DNA of 64,000 bases from Flavobacteriales bacterium (GCA_016700415.1 CP065018.1:3230001-3294000), one strand, 5' to 3'. Positions 49,123-58,429 are shown, numbered from the stretch's first letter. Program-made: numbers and translations. Notes: generated by a model from the sequence alone, not told the origin.

Positions 49123-51306
49123 CTAGTTCTTCACGAAGGTCGAACGCAAGCGATGGCCATCCTCCCGCAAGACCTCCAGAATGTAGATGCCTGCGATCAG
49201 TCGGGCCACATCCAGCATCTGCCGGGTTCCTTGTGCGCGTAGTTCCTGTGCCACCCGTCCATCCGTGCTCAGCAACCTCGTCCCGACCATTCGTTGAACG
49301 CTCGTAACGTGAAGCATGTCGCTCGCCGGATTGGGGTGGAGCCGGAGTCCCTCTTTTCCATTTTCTTGCACCTCCGTACTGAACTCCGCCACCAGCACGC
49401 TCGGCTCCGTGATCACTGGTTCGTTGAAATCGAAATAGATATTCGCGGTGTTCTCGATCACGGTGCCCGGCAACACCGGTTCATTCAACTTGATGCGGAA
49501 GCTGGTCAGTCCGTGGCTCGCCGCTTCGTTCACGTTGCTGTCGGGCAAGAGGATATCATTGAATGTCCATTCCACCACGCGGCCTGCTTTGAAATCAACG
49601 GTGCAAGGGTGGCTGCATACACCGGGTTGGAAGCTGCTCATGTCCAGCTCGGCGCTTAGTGTATCGGTGATCACCACCGTGAAGGCGGGATCCGTGCCGG
49701 TGTTCTGGAAGCGGATCGTATAGTCGATGTATTCATCGTTGTCGATGAAGTAAAGCTCATCGCTGGCCCTGGTACTTGTTCGTGCGGTCTTGTCGTTCGG
49801 GTCGTAGCTGCCGGTAACGGTCACGTGTTCTGTGTTGCTGTTGTTCGTGTAGTCCGTTTCGGTCAGCGTGTTCGTTGCACTGAAGGAGCTGGTGAGCACC
49901 GTGCCCAATAGCGTGCTTACCGGAATGTTGAACTGCACCGAGACGTGCGCGTATTCGAACGAGGTGAATGGCGGCAACTCCCAGGTGAGGACGTTGCCCA
50001 CAATGCTGGTGGGAACAGGCGACGCTTCCAAATACGTCATGGAAGGATCGTAGGTGAGCGATGCACTCACGGGTCCGCTCACCTGTGGTGTGGTGTTCCG
50101 CACTTGTGCGAAGAGCGTGTGGTCGAAGCCGGGCCGTGCCCGGCTACCGTTCAGCCATGTGCGCAGATCCAACTCGGTGCTACTTCCATTGGCCAGTTCG
50201 ATATTCACTGGAGTGCTGCCGATGATGAAAGGCACGGGTTGCACGACGGGGCAGATCGGCAACAGGGTAGGGTCCGCCTGTTCCAAGGTGTAGTTGCCGT
50301 CGGGCAGATCCATGCTGAAGGTGCCATCGTATTGCGTCAACGCGAAATAGCCGCCGGGTTCTATAGCGAGTACACTATTCGGAATGCCCACTTCACCGGC
50401 ATCGCGGATGCAATCGCTATTCGGGTCATACCAACTGATGCCGGTCAAGGTGCCGCATTCGGTACCGAGGTCGGGTATGGTGAATTGCAGATCTTGGACG
50501 CACTGGGCAGGGGGCCAGGTCGCATGGAGGTCATAGGTGCCCGGAGCAAGGTTCATGAACCGTACACTGTTTGAGGACCAATCCTCGCCGGGTTGCACCA
50601 ATTGGCCGTTCAGCCGCACTTCGATGAACTGTTGGAACTCCTGGGTCTGAAAGTCGAAGAGCGCACTTCCGCCCATACCTCCAGAACAGGATCCTACAAC
50701 ATCCGATTGTTGGAGGTAGTTGCCCGCGTTGAAGGTGGCAATGTAGGCGTAGCCCGTGCCGGTGCAGCCTAGGGCATCTTCCATGAAGTACGTAACTAGG
50801 TCATCTGCACAAAAGCCACCGTACACCGGGCGGCCGGAGGGTTGTTCGTAGCCGAGGATATTCGCACCGCTCGGGAACGAGTAGGTCATCGGGCCGGTAC
50901 CGCTTTGCAGATCATCGATCATCAGCATCGCGCCATTGCATTCGCCGGGGCAAGCGTGGCCCATGTACCCGATAATGGGTTCCAGGGCAGAGAACAGCCC
51001 ACCGTACCCCTCCATCAAATTCGCGAGATCATCCACGATGCCGCTTTGCACCGCTGTGGCCAGCAGAGCATCCGTCACGGTCACTTCGTAGGTGCCGGCT
51101 TCCAAGTTGGTCAAGCTATCGATGGTGGCCGTGAAACCATTGGGTCCGGTCCACGCATAGGTGTAGGGTCCGGTGCCGCCGTATGGAATAGCCCAAGCCG
51201 TACCATTCGCGTTGCCGCAGGTCTCCGGGACCACGTTCACGATCACTTGCAAGGCAGCGCTGGCAGGTAGGGAGAAGGCGAGCGCAAGGAGTAGGAGTAT
51301 CCGCAT
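49123..51306 (-). CDS. Surface protein of the tandem array, member 1
   Basis: ATG 51306 begins the signal peptide MRILLLLALAFSLPASAALQ; the frame continues upstream but no signal lies there. The 727-aa product has an SprB-like repeat with aromatic core (PYGGTGPYTYAWTGPNGFTA). The family block is YDPNDKTARTSTRASDELYF near residue 499, then NIYFDFNEPVITEPSVLVAE. It ends in the type A T9SS domain: RLHPNPASDMLHVTS, STDGRVAQELR, LIAGIYILEVLRED. As the first gene of the leftward array it should carry the main promoter, just upstream of 51306. The divergent SRAP gene starts 123 bases away. Confidence 0.85.
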   Translation of the reverse strand: MRILLLLALAFSLPASAALQVIVNVVPETCGNANGTAWAIPYGGTGPYTYAWTGPNGFTATIDSLTNLEAGTYEVTVTDALLATAVQSGIVDDLANLMEGYGGLFSALEPIIGYMGHACPGECNGAMLMIDDLQSGTGPMTYSFPSGANILGYEQPSGRPVYGGFCADDLVTYFMEDALGCTGTGYAYIATFNAGNYLQQSDVVGSCSGGMGGSALFDFQTQEFQQFIEVRLNGQLVQPGEDWSSNSVRFMNLAPGTYDLHATWPPAQCVQDLQFTIPDLGTECGTLTGISWYDPNSDCIRDAGEVGIPNSVLAIEPGGYFALTQYDGTFSMDLPDGNYTLEQADPTLLPICPVVQPVPFIIGSTPVNIELANGSSTELDLRTWLNGSRARPGFDHTLFAQVRNTTPQVSGPVSASLTYDPSMTYLEASPVPTSIVGNVLTWELPPFTSFEYAHVSVQFNIPVSTLLGTVLTSSFSATNTLTETDYTNNSNTEHVTVTGSYDPNDKTARTSTRASDELYFIDNDEYIDYTIRFQNTGTDPAFTVVITDTLSAELDMSSFQPGVCSHPCTVDFKAGRVVEWTFNDILLPDSNVNEAASHGLTSFRIKLNEPVLPGTVIENTANIYFDFNEPVITEPSVLVAEFSTEVQENGKEGLRLHPNPASDMLHVTSVQRMVGTRLLSTDGRVAQELRAQGTRQMLDVARLIAGIYILEVLREDGHRLRSTFVKN

Positions 51307-51417
51307 GAAATGGTGGTTTCGGAATAAAGACGCGCAATAGGGTAAATGGTGGTCTGGAAATGCCACTATCGGGCAAGATATAGCGGGGCCGCCCTCCTCT
51401 TGCTCCCGTCCATCCAC

Positions 51418-51425
51418 GAACTTTG
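51418..51425 (+). promoter_or_regulatory. -7-like element 4 bases before the SRAP start
   Basis: GAACTTTG ends 4 bases (CACC) before the ATG at 51430, matching the spacing at icmF, mutS and the flavoprotein gene. No ribosome-binding site is seen. Confidence 0.4.
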
Positions 51426-51429
51426 CACC

Positions 51430-52209
51430 ATGTGCTACGGAGTGAAGGCCCGCACGGAGATGTCCCTGCGCATCGCGAAGAGCCGCGGTAACACCGCCGC
51501 CGCTGAGCGTTTGGCACAACTGCTCAACCCCTTCCCGGAGTTCGACCACCACTTCGCCAACGGCTTTGCGCACCCGGGCATGGTGGTGTACACCGATGCC
51601 GCGCCGCGCGATCCGCAGTTATCCTTTTGGGGCCTGGTGCCCGCATGGGTGAAGGACGACGCCCAGCGCAAGCAGCTCTGGAACCAGACCCTGTTGGCGC
51701 GCGGCGAGACCATGTTCGACAAGCCTGCTTTCCGCACTTCCGCCATGGGAAAGCGGGCCATCGTGCATGTGGAGGGCTTCTACGAGCACCATCATTTCGG
51801 CAAGCGCACCTATCCGTATTTCATCCGCCTGCGGGACCGCGACCACTTCGCGCTGGCCGCACTATGGGAGCAGTGGAAGGACCGGGAAAGCGGCGAAGTA
51901 CTGCACACCTTCAGCATCGTCACCACGGAAGCGGACGAGCTGATGCGGCGCATCCACAACAACCCCAAGGCGGAAGGTCCGCGCATGCCGCTGATCCTCA
52001 CGGAGGAGGAAGAGGAGCAGTGGCTCGCGCCGATCGCATCCCCTGCGGACGAAGCGGCGATCAACGCGTTGATCAAGCCCTATCCGGCGGACGCGCTGTT
52101 GGCGCATTCCGTGCGGCCGCTACTGGGCAAGGCCGGATCCGGCAACGTGCCGGAAGCCAGTGAGCCTTTCGAATACCCGGAGCTACAGCTCGCAGACCCG
52201 TTGGCGTGA
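51430..52209 (+). CDS. SRAP (HMCES/YedK) DNA-protein crosslink protease
   Basis: The protein starts MCYGVKARTEMSLRIAKS. Removal of Met exposes Cys2, the residue that in this family crosslinks to abasic sites in single-stranded DNA. Other family features are NQTLLARGETMFDKPAFR (the NAR-E-T motif), RAIVHVEGFYEHHH (catalytic Glu) and RMPLILTEEEEEQWL. The 259-aa length is normal. Two residues in the conserved H-x-RMP motif are rearranged (IHNN, then PRMP), so catalysis may use a shifted histidine. It acts in the cytosol on DNA damage, and it diverges from the surface-protein array. Confidence 0.9.
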   Translation: MCYGVKARTEMSLRIAKSRGNTAAAERLAQLLNPFPEFDHHFANGFAHPGMVVYTDAAPRDPQLSFWGLVPAWVKDDAQRKQLWNQTLLARGETMFDKPAFRTSAMGKRAIVHVEGFYEHHHFGKRTYPYFIRLRDRDHFALAALWEQWKDRESGEVLHTFSIVTTEADELMRRIHNNPKAEGPRMPLILTEEEEEQWLAPIASPADEAAINALIKPYPADALLAHSVRPLLGKAGSGNVPEASEPFEYPELQLADPLA

Positions 52210-52254
52210 GATCCAAAGGCCACTTCAGTTTTCATCGAACAATGGATCGACCGT

Positions 52255-52878
52255 CTACGGCTTGAACCGGTACACATAGTTCTTATCCGGGCCGCAGACG
52301 GAAGGGCAGGGGAAGCCGCAAACCCGTACGAACTTGGGATCGCTGCCCAAGGGTTCCGCCTTGCCGCCTGTGATCTTCATGGCCGTCAGGCGCATGGTGG
52401 TCTCTCCTTTAGCGGTGTCCGGGGCGGCTTGGAGGGCTTGGCAACCTTGGAGATCCGTTAGCGCCTCGATCTCCGTGCGGGTGAACGAGGCGGAGTAGGA
52501 GGGATGGCCGGATGCCTGCATGGATGAACAAGCCGTTTTAGCGTCCTTGGAGTTCAATGCGTTCATTTTGATCACGCCGTTCACAAAGCCTAAGCTGACC
52601 TGGTACGCATTGCCCTTGTTGATCTCGCTGCCATCGGCATGGATACCGATCGCCATGGCGCTGCCGTCCTTATTTTCAGGAGGCACGAGAACGTTGTAGA
52701 AGCGTACGGCCATGGCCTTGTCGTCCTTGAGCATGTCCGCGATCGTGGTGCTGTCGAACAGTGCCTCCGTGAAACCGGGATCAGTTGGCTTCGCGGCCGG
52801 TGCGGAGGGTTCCTGCCCCATTAGGTTATGGATCGGCATCAGCAGGGCTAATACGGAGGCGGTGGCAAGTAAACGCAT
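52255..52878 (-). CDS. Secreted protein of unknown function
   Basis: The 207-aa product begins MRLLATASVLALLMPIHNLM, a signal peptide. A proline/alanine linker is followed by a domain with STTIADMLKDDKAMAVRFYN, VLVPPENKDGSAMAIGIHAD and AYQVSLGFVNGVIKMNALNS. The C-terminus has cysteines (VCGFPCPSVCGPDKNY) that could form disulfides. I do not recognise the family. It converges with the SRAP gene, with about 45 bases between the stops. Confidence 0.7.
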   Translation of the reverse strand: MRLLATASVLALLMPIHNLMGQEPSAPAAKPTDPGFTEALFDSTTIADMLKDDKAMAVRFYNVLVPPENKDGSAMAIGIHADGSEINKGNAYQVSLGFVNGVIKMNALNSKDAKTACSSMQASGHPSYSASFTRTEIEALTDLQGCQALQAAPDTAKGETTMRLTAMKITGGKAEPLGSDPKFVRVCGFPCPSVCGPDKNYVYRFKP

Positions 52879-53082
52879 GGTGGTTTGGTGGTTTGGTGTA
52901 GGGTGAAGGTAGGCTATTCGGGTAAGCTGGGCGTGCCAACAGGGCCAATGGGCCGAGTTTTCTCATGGCTCCGGATCAATGGGGGCCATCTATCCGGGCG
53001 GAACGAAAATCGAAATCCGCCAAATGGTAAAAAGAGGGTATTCGAGCCCCGGGAACCTTGGCATTACCCTACCTTTTCCCCC

Positions 53083-54942
53083 ATGATCGTTCGGTGGAAA
53101 CGTGCAATGCGGCATTACTGGGATCGACCCGCAGTGCTCGGCACGGTCCTAGCCCTTGTTCTTTGGGCCGCTGCGGACCGTACTTGCGCCGCAAAAGTGG
53201 ATAAGTCCCCCGAGCTGCAGAAGATCCTGAACGTGGTGGACAGCTTGAAGCAGAACGGCCAGATGGCCCGTGCGGCCGTCCTGCTGGACTCGGCCGTGGT
53301 GATGGCACGGGCGGCAGGGGAAGAAAAATTATTGGGCCGCTTGATGTTGGAACAGGCGGCCATGTTGGAGACGAGGGGCGAGAGCGGGAGGGCATTATCC
53401 TTGCTTTACGAAGTTATGGCGGACGTCCGCCGATCGGGTGACAGTCTGGGTTTGGCCGAGGTGCTCAACAGCATCGGCACCATCCAGCACAACCAGAAGA
53501 ACTACGACAAGGCCGAAGAGTACTACCGCAGCAGCGGGGCGATCTATCAGCAATTGGGATCGATGCGGGAAACGGGCAAGTACTGGAACAATCTCGGCTC
53601 CCTTTACGAGGACAAAGGCGACCCGGCCCAGGCGCTCACCTTCTATAGGCTTTCCTTAGGCGTATGGCAGGCCTTGCGGAATACCGGCTGGACGGCCGTC
53701 AGCTACATGCACCTCGGCACCTGTTACGGCCTGCTGGGCGAGACTGATTCCGCGAGGTACTACCTGAAGCAGAGCATGCGCGATCAGGGCCTCACGAGCA
53801 AAGGGTATTTAATGGCTATTACAAAGGTCAGGTACGGTGCCGTCGAGAACCAGGCGGGGCGGCGGGGAGAGGCCTTGCGTTTCTGCGCGGATGGGCTTGC
53901 CATGGCGGAGGAACAGCAGGCGCGCATGCTGGAGCAGCAGGCCTGTGAATGCCTCTATGATACCTACGACGCACTGGGCGACAAAGGCCGTGCCCTGGAC
54001 TACTATCGCCGGTCGATCGTGTTGCGGGACACCCTCTTCGGAGAGGCCAAGATCAAGGAGATGACCCGCATCGAGATGGACCATGAGTTCGCCCAGAGGC
54101 AATTGGCGGACAGCCTGAACCGGGCCAAGAAGCAGGTGGAGGAGGAGATGGTCCATCAGGCGGAAGTGACCGGTGAGCGTGAAGCGCGCAACCTCGCACT
54201 GTACGGCGCGATCGCGGTGTTCCTGCTGGCCGCCGGCCTCTGGAGCCGCCTGCGTTTCATGCGCATATCCAGTGCCAGGGTCCAACGCGAGCGGGGACGT
54301 TCGGAGCGGCTCCTGCTCAACATCCTGCCCGCCACCGTGGCCCAGGAGCTGAAGGACAACGGCAAGGCCATGGCGCGCGATCACCCGTGTGCCACCATCC
54401 TCTTCTCCGATTTCAAGGACTTCACCCGGATCAGCCAGACCATGAGCGCCCAGGCCTTGGTGGAGGAGCTGGACCATTGCTTCAAAGCCTTCGACCGCAT
54501 CGTGGCCGCACACGAGATCGAAAAGATCAAGACCATCGGTGACGCCTACATGTGCGTGGGCGGACTGCCGGGCCTGGCACCGGCAGCACCGGTGGACGTC
54601 GTACGCGCCGCTCTGGAGATGCAGGCGTTCATCACGGCGCGCAAGGCCGAGCGTGAAGCCAAGGGGCTCAGTGCCTTCTCCATGCGCGTGGGCATCCACA
54701 CCGGCCCCGTCGTGGCGGGCATCGTGGGGTTGCGGAAATTCGCTTTTGACATCTGGGGCGATGCCGTGAACACCGCCAACGCCATGGAGCGGAGCGGCGA
54801 GGAAGGAAAGGTGAACATCAGCAAAGCGACATATGAACTGGTGAAGGAGGGCCCGGATCTCTCCTTTACCCCGCGCGGCATGGTGGAGGCGAAGGGAAAA
54901 GGGGAAATGGAGATGTACTTTGTGGGGCGAAAGATCACATGA
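53083..54942 (+). CDS. TPR-domain membrane class III cyclase, paralogue with altered active site
   Basis: ATG 53083 is 5 bases after a TACCTTTT -7-like element and begins a membrane-targeting segment (DRPAVLGTVLALVLWAAADR). The 619-aa protein has TPR repeats to residue 350 (EVLNSIGTIQHNQKNYDKAE), a membrane segment near residue 375 (LYGAIAVFLLAAGLWSRL) and a cyclase domain (ILFSDFKDFT, IEKIKTIGDAYMC). The transition-state arginine is missing: the motif reads WGDAVNTANAMERSG, with alanine where the paralogue at 35443 has arginine. Activity may therefore be weak or absent. The stop overlaps the rhodanese start (ATGA), so they are coupled. Confidence 0.87.
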   Translation: MIVRWKRAMRHYWDRPAVLGTVLALVLWAAADRTCAAKVDKSPELQKILNVVDSLKQNGQMARAAVLLDSAVVMARAAGEEKLLGRLMLEQAAMLETRGESGRALSLLYEVMADVRRSGDSLGLAEVLNSIGTIQHNQKNYDKAEEYYRSSGAIYQQLGSMRETGKYWNNLGSLYEDKGDPAQALTFYRLSLGVWQALRNTGWTAVSYMHLGTCYGLLGETDSARYYLKQSMRDQGLTSKGYLMAITKVRYGAVENQAGRRGEALRFCADGLAMAEEQQARMLEQQACECLYDTYDALGDKGRALDYYRRSIVLRDTLFGEAKIKEMTRIEMDHEFAQRQLADSLNRAKKQVEEEMVHQAEVTGEREARNLALYGAIAVFLLAAGLWSRLRFMRISSARVQRERGRSERLLLNILPATVAQELKDNGKAMARDHPCATILFSDFKDFTRISQTMSAQALVEELDHCFKAFDRIVAAHEIEKIKTIGDAYMCVGGLPGLAPAAPVDVVRAALEMQAFITARKAEREAKGLSAFSMRVGIHTGPVVAGIVGLRKFAFDIWGDAVNTANAMERSGEEGKVNISKATYELVKEGPDLSFTPRGMVEAKGKGEMEMYFVGRKIT

Positions 54943-55418
54943 AGCCGCTCACTCGGTGCGTTGGTAAGAACATGGCCTGGCTTGGAGCCTTGCTGCAGGT
55001 CGTTCCTGCGTTTGTGGCGATGCTTTCATTCGGGACCTTGTACGGTCAGGACACGACCAGCGCGGTTGTTACAGGCACGACGATCACAGAAGAGCCTCGC
55101 GATGCGGAGGTGATCACCCCTGTGCGGCTTTCGCAAATGATGGATTCAGCCAAGGTGTATGTCTATGATTGCAATGAACCCGAGATGTATGCCGAAGCCC
55201 ATGTGCCGGGTGCGGTGCTCACCGTTTATGATGAGGTGACCGAGGCGAGCCTCCCCAAGGACCATCAGGCCATGCTCGTGTTCTATTGCTACAGCCCCGA
55301 GTGCCCGGCCGGGACCAATGCGTCAAAGACCGCATTGAAGTTGGGCTATGCGCATGTTTACTCCATGGTGGCGGGGATCACCGGCTGGCAGGATGCCAAA
55401 TTGAGGACGGAGCCATAA
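54939..55418 (+). CDS. Exported rhodanese-like protein
   Basis: The 159-aa product has a signal sequence or membrane segment (GALLQVVPAFVAMLSFGTLY) and one rhodanese domain: VYVYDCNEPEMYAEAHVPGA, then YCYSPECPAGTNASKTAL with Cys in the active-site loop, then AGITGWQDA. The loop is YCYSPEC rather than the C-x-x-G-x-R of classical sulfurtransferases, so substrate handling may differ. It is translated from an ATGA overlap with the cyclase gene, which suggests the two act together, for instance in sensing redox or sulfur state in the periplasm. That role is inference. Confidence 0.82.
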   Translation: MKPLTRCVGKNMAWLGALLQVVPAFVAMLSFGTLYGQDTTSAVVTGTTITEEPRDAEVITPVRLSQMMDSAKVYVYDCNEPEMYAEAHVPGAVLTVYDEVTEASLPKDHQAMLVFYCYSPECPAGTNASKTALKLGYAHVYSMVAGITGWQDAKLRTEP

Positions 55419-55463
55419 GCGTTTTCGCGGTCCCCAAAGCCCCGCGTCATTCATCTTTGCCCC

Positions 55464-56669
55464 ATGCGTGTGATCGTCGTCGGAGGGGGTGCAGCGGGTT
55501 TCTTCGCGGCGATCAGCGCCAAGCAGCACCATCCAAGTGCCGATGTGCTTTTGCTGGAGAAGAGCAATAAGCTCCTCGCCAAGGTGCGTGTCAGCGGTGG
55601 CGGGCGCTGCAATGTCACGCATGATCAGCCCAACATCCGCAAGCTTTCGGCACACTATCCGCGCGGCGAGCGCTTTCTGCGGAAGGTGTACGAGTACTTC
55701 AGCGTGAAGGACACCATCGCGTGGTTCGCGCAACGCGGCGTTCAACTGAAGACCGAAGCCGATGGCCGCATGTTCCCCATCTCCGATGACTCGGGCACCA
55801 TCATCCGCTGCCTGATGGACGAGGCCGAAGAGCAGGGCGTGCGCATCGCGTTGCAGTCCGGCGTTGGCGCGATCGACAATGCGACGAACGGATTCAAACT
55901 GCGCATGGAAAGCGGAGGCGAATTGCAAGCGGATCATGTCATTGTTACCACTGGCGGCCACCCCAAAGCGGAAGGCTACGCATGGCTGAAGCAGCTCGGC
56001 CACACCATCGTTCAGCCGGTGCCGTCGCTCTTCACCTTCAACATGCCGGGCGAGGCGATCCGCTCCCTGATGGGCGTGGTGGCTGACCCGGTGCGCGCGC
56101 GCATCATCGGCACAAAATTGGAGAGCACCGGCCCGTTGTTGATCACGCACTGGGGTATGAGCGGCCCGGCCGTGCTACGGCTCAGCGCATGGGGCGCGCG
56201 CGTCGTACAGGGCATGGGCTACCGTTTCACATTGCAACTGCACTGGCTCGGCGGAATGGGGGAGGAGGACGTACGCAATGCGATGGCCCAGGAGGATCAC
56301 CGACGCAAACAAGCGCAGAACGCGAACCACTTCCCGTTGCCGCGCCGGCTCTGGGAATTTTTGCTGGCCAAGGCGGAGATCCCGCTGGAGAAACCCTGGG
56401 GCGATGTCGGCAAAAAGGACCGTAACCGCTTGGTGGACCTGTTAACGAACGACCGCTACGCCGTGGCCGGCAAAACCACCTTCAAGGAAGAGTTCGTCAC
56501 CGCGGGCGGGGTGGCGCTGGAAGAAGTGGACCCGCACACGTTGCAAAGCCGCAAGGTGCAAGGGCTCTATTTCGCAGGCGAAGTGCTGAACATTGACGGC
56601 ATCACCGGCGGCTTCAACTTCCAAGCGGCCTGGACCACGGGGTATTTGGCGGGCAGGTTAGTGCGATGA
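55464..56669 (+). CDS. HI0933/BaiN-type NAD(P)/FAD-dependent oxidoreductase
   Basis: The 401-aa protein begins MRVIVVGGGAAGFFAAISAK, the FAD-binding glycine motif. Family signatures are VSGGGRCNVTHDQPN near residue 45, EADGRMFPISDDSGTIIRCL and VIVTTGGHPKAEGYAWLKQL. GVALEEVDPHTLQSRKVQGL comes later and DGITGGFNFQAAWTTGYLAG is at the end. The family includes flavoproteins of unclear substrate. CATCTTTG ends 4 bases before the ATG (CCCC between), another probable leaderless start. It lies 45 bases after the rhodanese gene in the same direction. Confidence 0.9.
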   Translation: MRVIVVGGGAAGFFAAISAKQHHPSADVLLLEKSNKLLAKVRVSGGGRCNVTHDQPNIRKLSAHYPRGERFLRKVYEYFSVKDTIAWFAQRGVQLKTEADGRMFPISDDSGTIIRCLMDEAEEQGVRIALQSGVGAIDNATNGFKLRMESGGELQADHVIVTTGGHPKAEGYAWLKQLGHTIVQPVPSLFTFNMPGEAIRSLMGVVADPVRARIIGTKLESTGPLLITHWGMSGPAVLRLSAWGARVVQGMGYRFTLQLHWLGGMGEEDVRNAMAQEDHRRKQAQNANHFPLPRRLWEFLLAKAEIPLEKPWGDVGKKDRNRLVDLLTNDRYAVAGKTTFKEEFVTAGGVALEEVDPHTLQSRKVQGLYFAGEVLNIDGITGGFNFQAAWTTGYLAGRLVR

Positions 56670-56743
56670 TCAACTGCTCTGTCGAAGTTGTTCCTTCGCC
56701 AGCGGGGCACGAACTTTGTCCCTTTCAGATCAAACCCAAGCTC

Positions 56744-57268
56744 ATGACCTTTCCCCGCCCTGCCCTGCTGTTGTTGCTGCTTCCGTTCCTCACGAACGTG
56801 CATGCACAGTCCATTGATCAGTCTGCTTCCAGTATCTCATTCAAGATCGGGAACATGAAGATCAGCAGTGTGAACGGCTCCTTTTCCGGACTGAAGGGCA
56901 ATGCGGCCTTCGATCCATCTGATCCCGCAAGGTCGAAGTTCGCGGTGTGCGTGGATGCCGCGACCGTGGACACGGGTAACAAGAAACGCGACAAGCACTT
57001 GCGCACCGACGATTTCTTCGATGTGGAGAAGTACCCGGCGATCTGCTTCGCCTCCACTTCCGTGGAAAAGGCCGAAAACGGGTTCATGGCAAAGGGGAAG
57101 CTCACCATGCACGGCATCACGAAGGATGTGGAGGTCCCGTTCACCTATGGGAACAGGACGCTTACGGGCACAATCACTGTGAATCGGCTGGACTACGGTG
57201 TGGGACCGAGCGGAACCTTCATGGCCGGTGACGAGGTGGAGATCTCGATCGTTTGCGTGATGAAGTGA
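56744..57268 (+). CDS. YceI-family periplasmic lipocalin-like protein
   Basis: ATG 56744 begins MTFPRPALLLLLLPFLTNVH, a signal peptide; upstream in-frame codons do not fit. The 174-aa product has the YceI barrel: IDQSASSISFKIGNMKISSV, DPSDPARSKFAVCVDAATVD, TDDFFDVEKYPAICFASTSV and MHGITKDVEVPFTYGNRTL. These proteins bind isoprenoid-type hydrophobic molecules. Role here: probably lipid or quinone binding in the periplasm. It lies 74 bases downstream of the flavoprotein gene; GAACTTTG about 25 bases upstream of the ATG may be its own promoter. Confidence 0.9.
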   Translation: MTFPRPALLLLLLPFLTNVHAQSIDQSASSISFKIGNMKISSVNGSFSGLKGNAAFDPSDPARSKFAVCVDAATVDTGNKKRDKHLRTDDFFDVEKYPAICFASTSVEKAENGFMAKGKLTMHGITKDVEVPFTYGNRTLTGTITVNRLDYGVGPSGTFMAGDEVEISIVCVMK

Positions 57269-57369
57269 ACACGCGGCCCGAACGCTTTCCCGATCGTTAG
57301 GCAAGGGCCGGAAGCGATGTTACGGACCTACAGGGAGGTACTGAACTACCGCATATTACCTTTTGAGGA

Positions 57370-58395
57370 CTACGTGATACGGATCGACGGGGCTTCCTCG
57401 GAGATCACGTTTCCTGTCCACCGCATGCGGAACGACCGCAACGCGGACAGGCTGATGGGCCCCACGGTGATCATGATCAAGGACCACCAACCAAGGCCGG
57501 CGAACACGGCCATTGCCACCAATGCCAACAGCCAGAGCGGGTAGGTCAGGAACAACAGGCCGAACAGCACCGAATCGAAGAATACCGTGCCGCGCGTTTT
57601 TCCGGCCGTGAATGCCCGCAAGGGAAAATACCAAGGCGCATGAAGGAGCAGTCCGGCAAGCGCGGGCAGTACCAAAATGATGCGGCACATCGTGCGCAAT
57701 GCACCCGAACACCGCGAAGTATCGAGCGATCGCCGTGCATCCACGATCGCTGAAGCCTTCAGTAAGCGATCGCGCAACACCGAATTGAATCCGCGCAGGA
57801 AAACCGCTTCCGGCCTCACCGGTGTTGCGCTGTGGTCCATCATCTCGCCCGTGCCGATGCACACCTCCATGAACGGTAGATGGTACGTATCGTAGCGCAA
57901 CCACACCGGAAGCACCCGAACGTCCAAGCCGCTCTGCCAAGCGCGATAAGCGATCCTTGCGGTGCCTTTTCCCAAGGGACGAAGCCCTGATTCGTTCTCC
58001 GAGTTCCCTTCGGAAAACACCAGCACGGAGCCGCCATGCTCCAAATCCTCCTGCGCAAGTAGGAAGCTGTCCTCCGTTCGTCTCAGTTCCGCACGTCCGT
58101 CGCTCATGCGGTAGATCGGGATCATGAACAATGCGCCCAACATTTTCGCGGCACGCGGGTCACGGAACGCATCACCACGCGCCAGGAAGCGCATGCGGTG
58201 GGGCAAGTGCGTAGCGATCACCAAAGCATCGAAGAACGAATTGGGATGGTTGCTGGCCAGCAAGAGCACGGTATCCACCGGTGGCGCGGAACGCACATCC
58301 ACACGGATCCGCCCGCAGTACAGATACAATGCCGCGCGCACACTGGCTCTCAGCGCCCGGTACATCCACAGTGTCGGATCAATGTCATCCGCCAA
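57370..58395 (-). CDS. Lysophospholipid acyltransferase-family membrane protein
   Basis: The 341-aa protein has acyltransferase motifs: LLASNHPNSFFDALVIAT (motif I), FLARGDAFRDPRAAK, then VLVFSEGNSENESGLRPLGK (motif III-like) and VRVLPVWLRYD. The C-terminal third has several membrane segments (RIILVLPALAGLLLHAPWYF; SVLFGLLFLTYPLWLLALVA; SLIMITVGPISL). The layout fits a Bacteroidota 1-acyl-glycerol-3-phosphate acyltransferase-like enzyme, possibly making ornithine or sphingolipids; the exact acceptor is not determined. It converges with the YceI gene. Confidence 0.82.
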   Translation of the reverse strand: MADDIDPTLWMYRALRASVRAALYLYCGRIRVDVRSAPPVDTVLLLASNHPNSFFDALVIATHLPHRMRFLARGDAFRDPRAAKMLGALFMIPIYRMSDGRAELRRTEDSFLLAQEDLEHGGSVLVFSEGNSENESGLRPLGKGTARIAYRAWQSGLDVRVLPVWLRYDTYHLPFMEVCIGTGEMMDHSATPVRPEAVFLRGFNSVLRDRLLKASAIVDARRSLDTSRCSGALRTMCRIILVLPALAGLLLHAPWYFPLRAFTAGKTRGTVFFDSVLFGLLFLTYPLWLLALVAMAVFAGLGWWSLIMITVGPISLSALRSFRMRWTGNVISEEAPSIRIT

Positions 58396-58429
58396 AGATG
58401 ATGCAGTTGCGGACAGGTGGAATTAGTTG

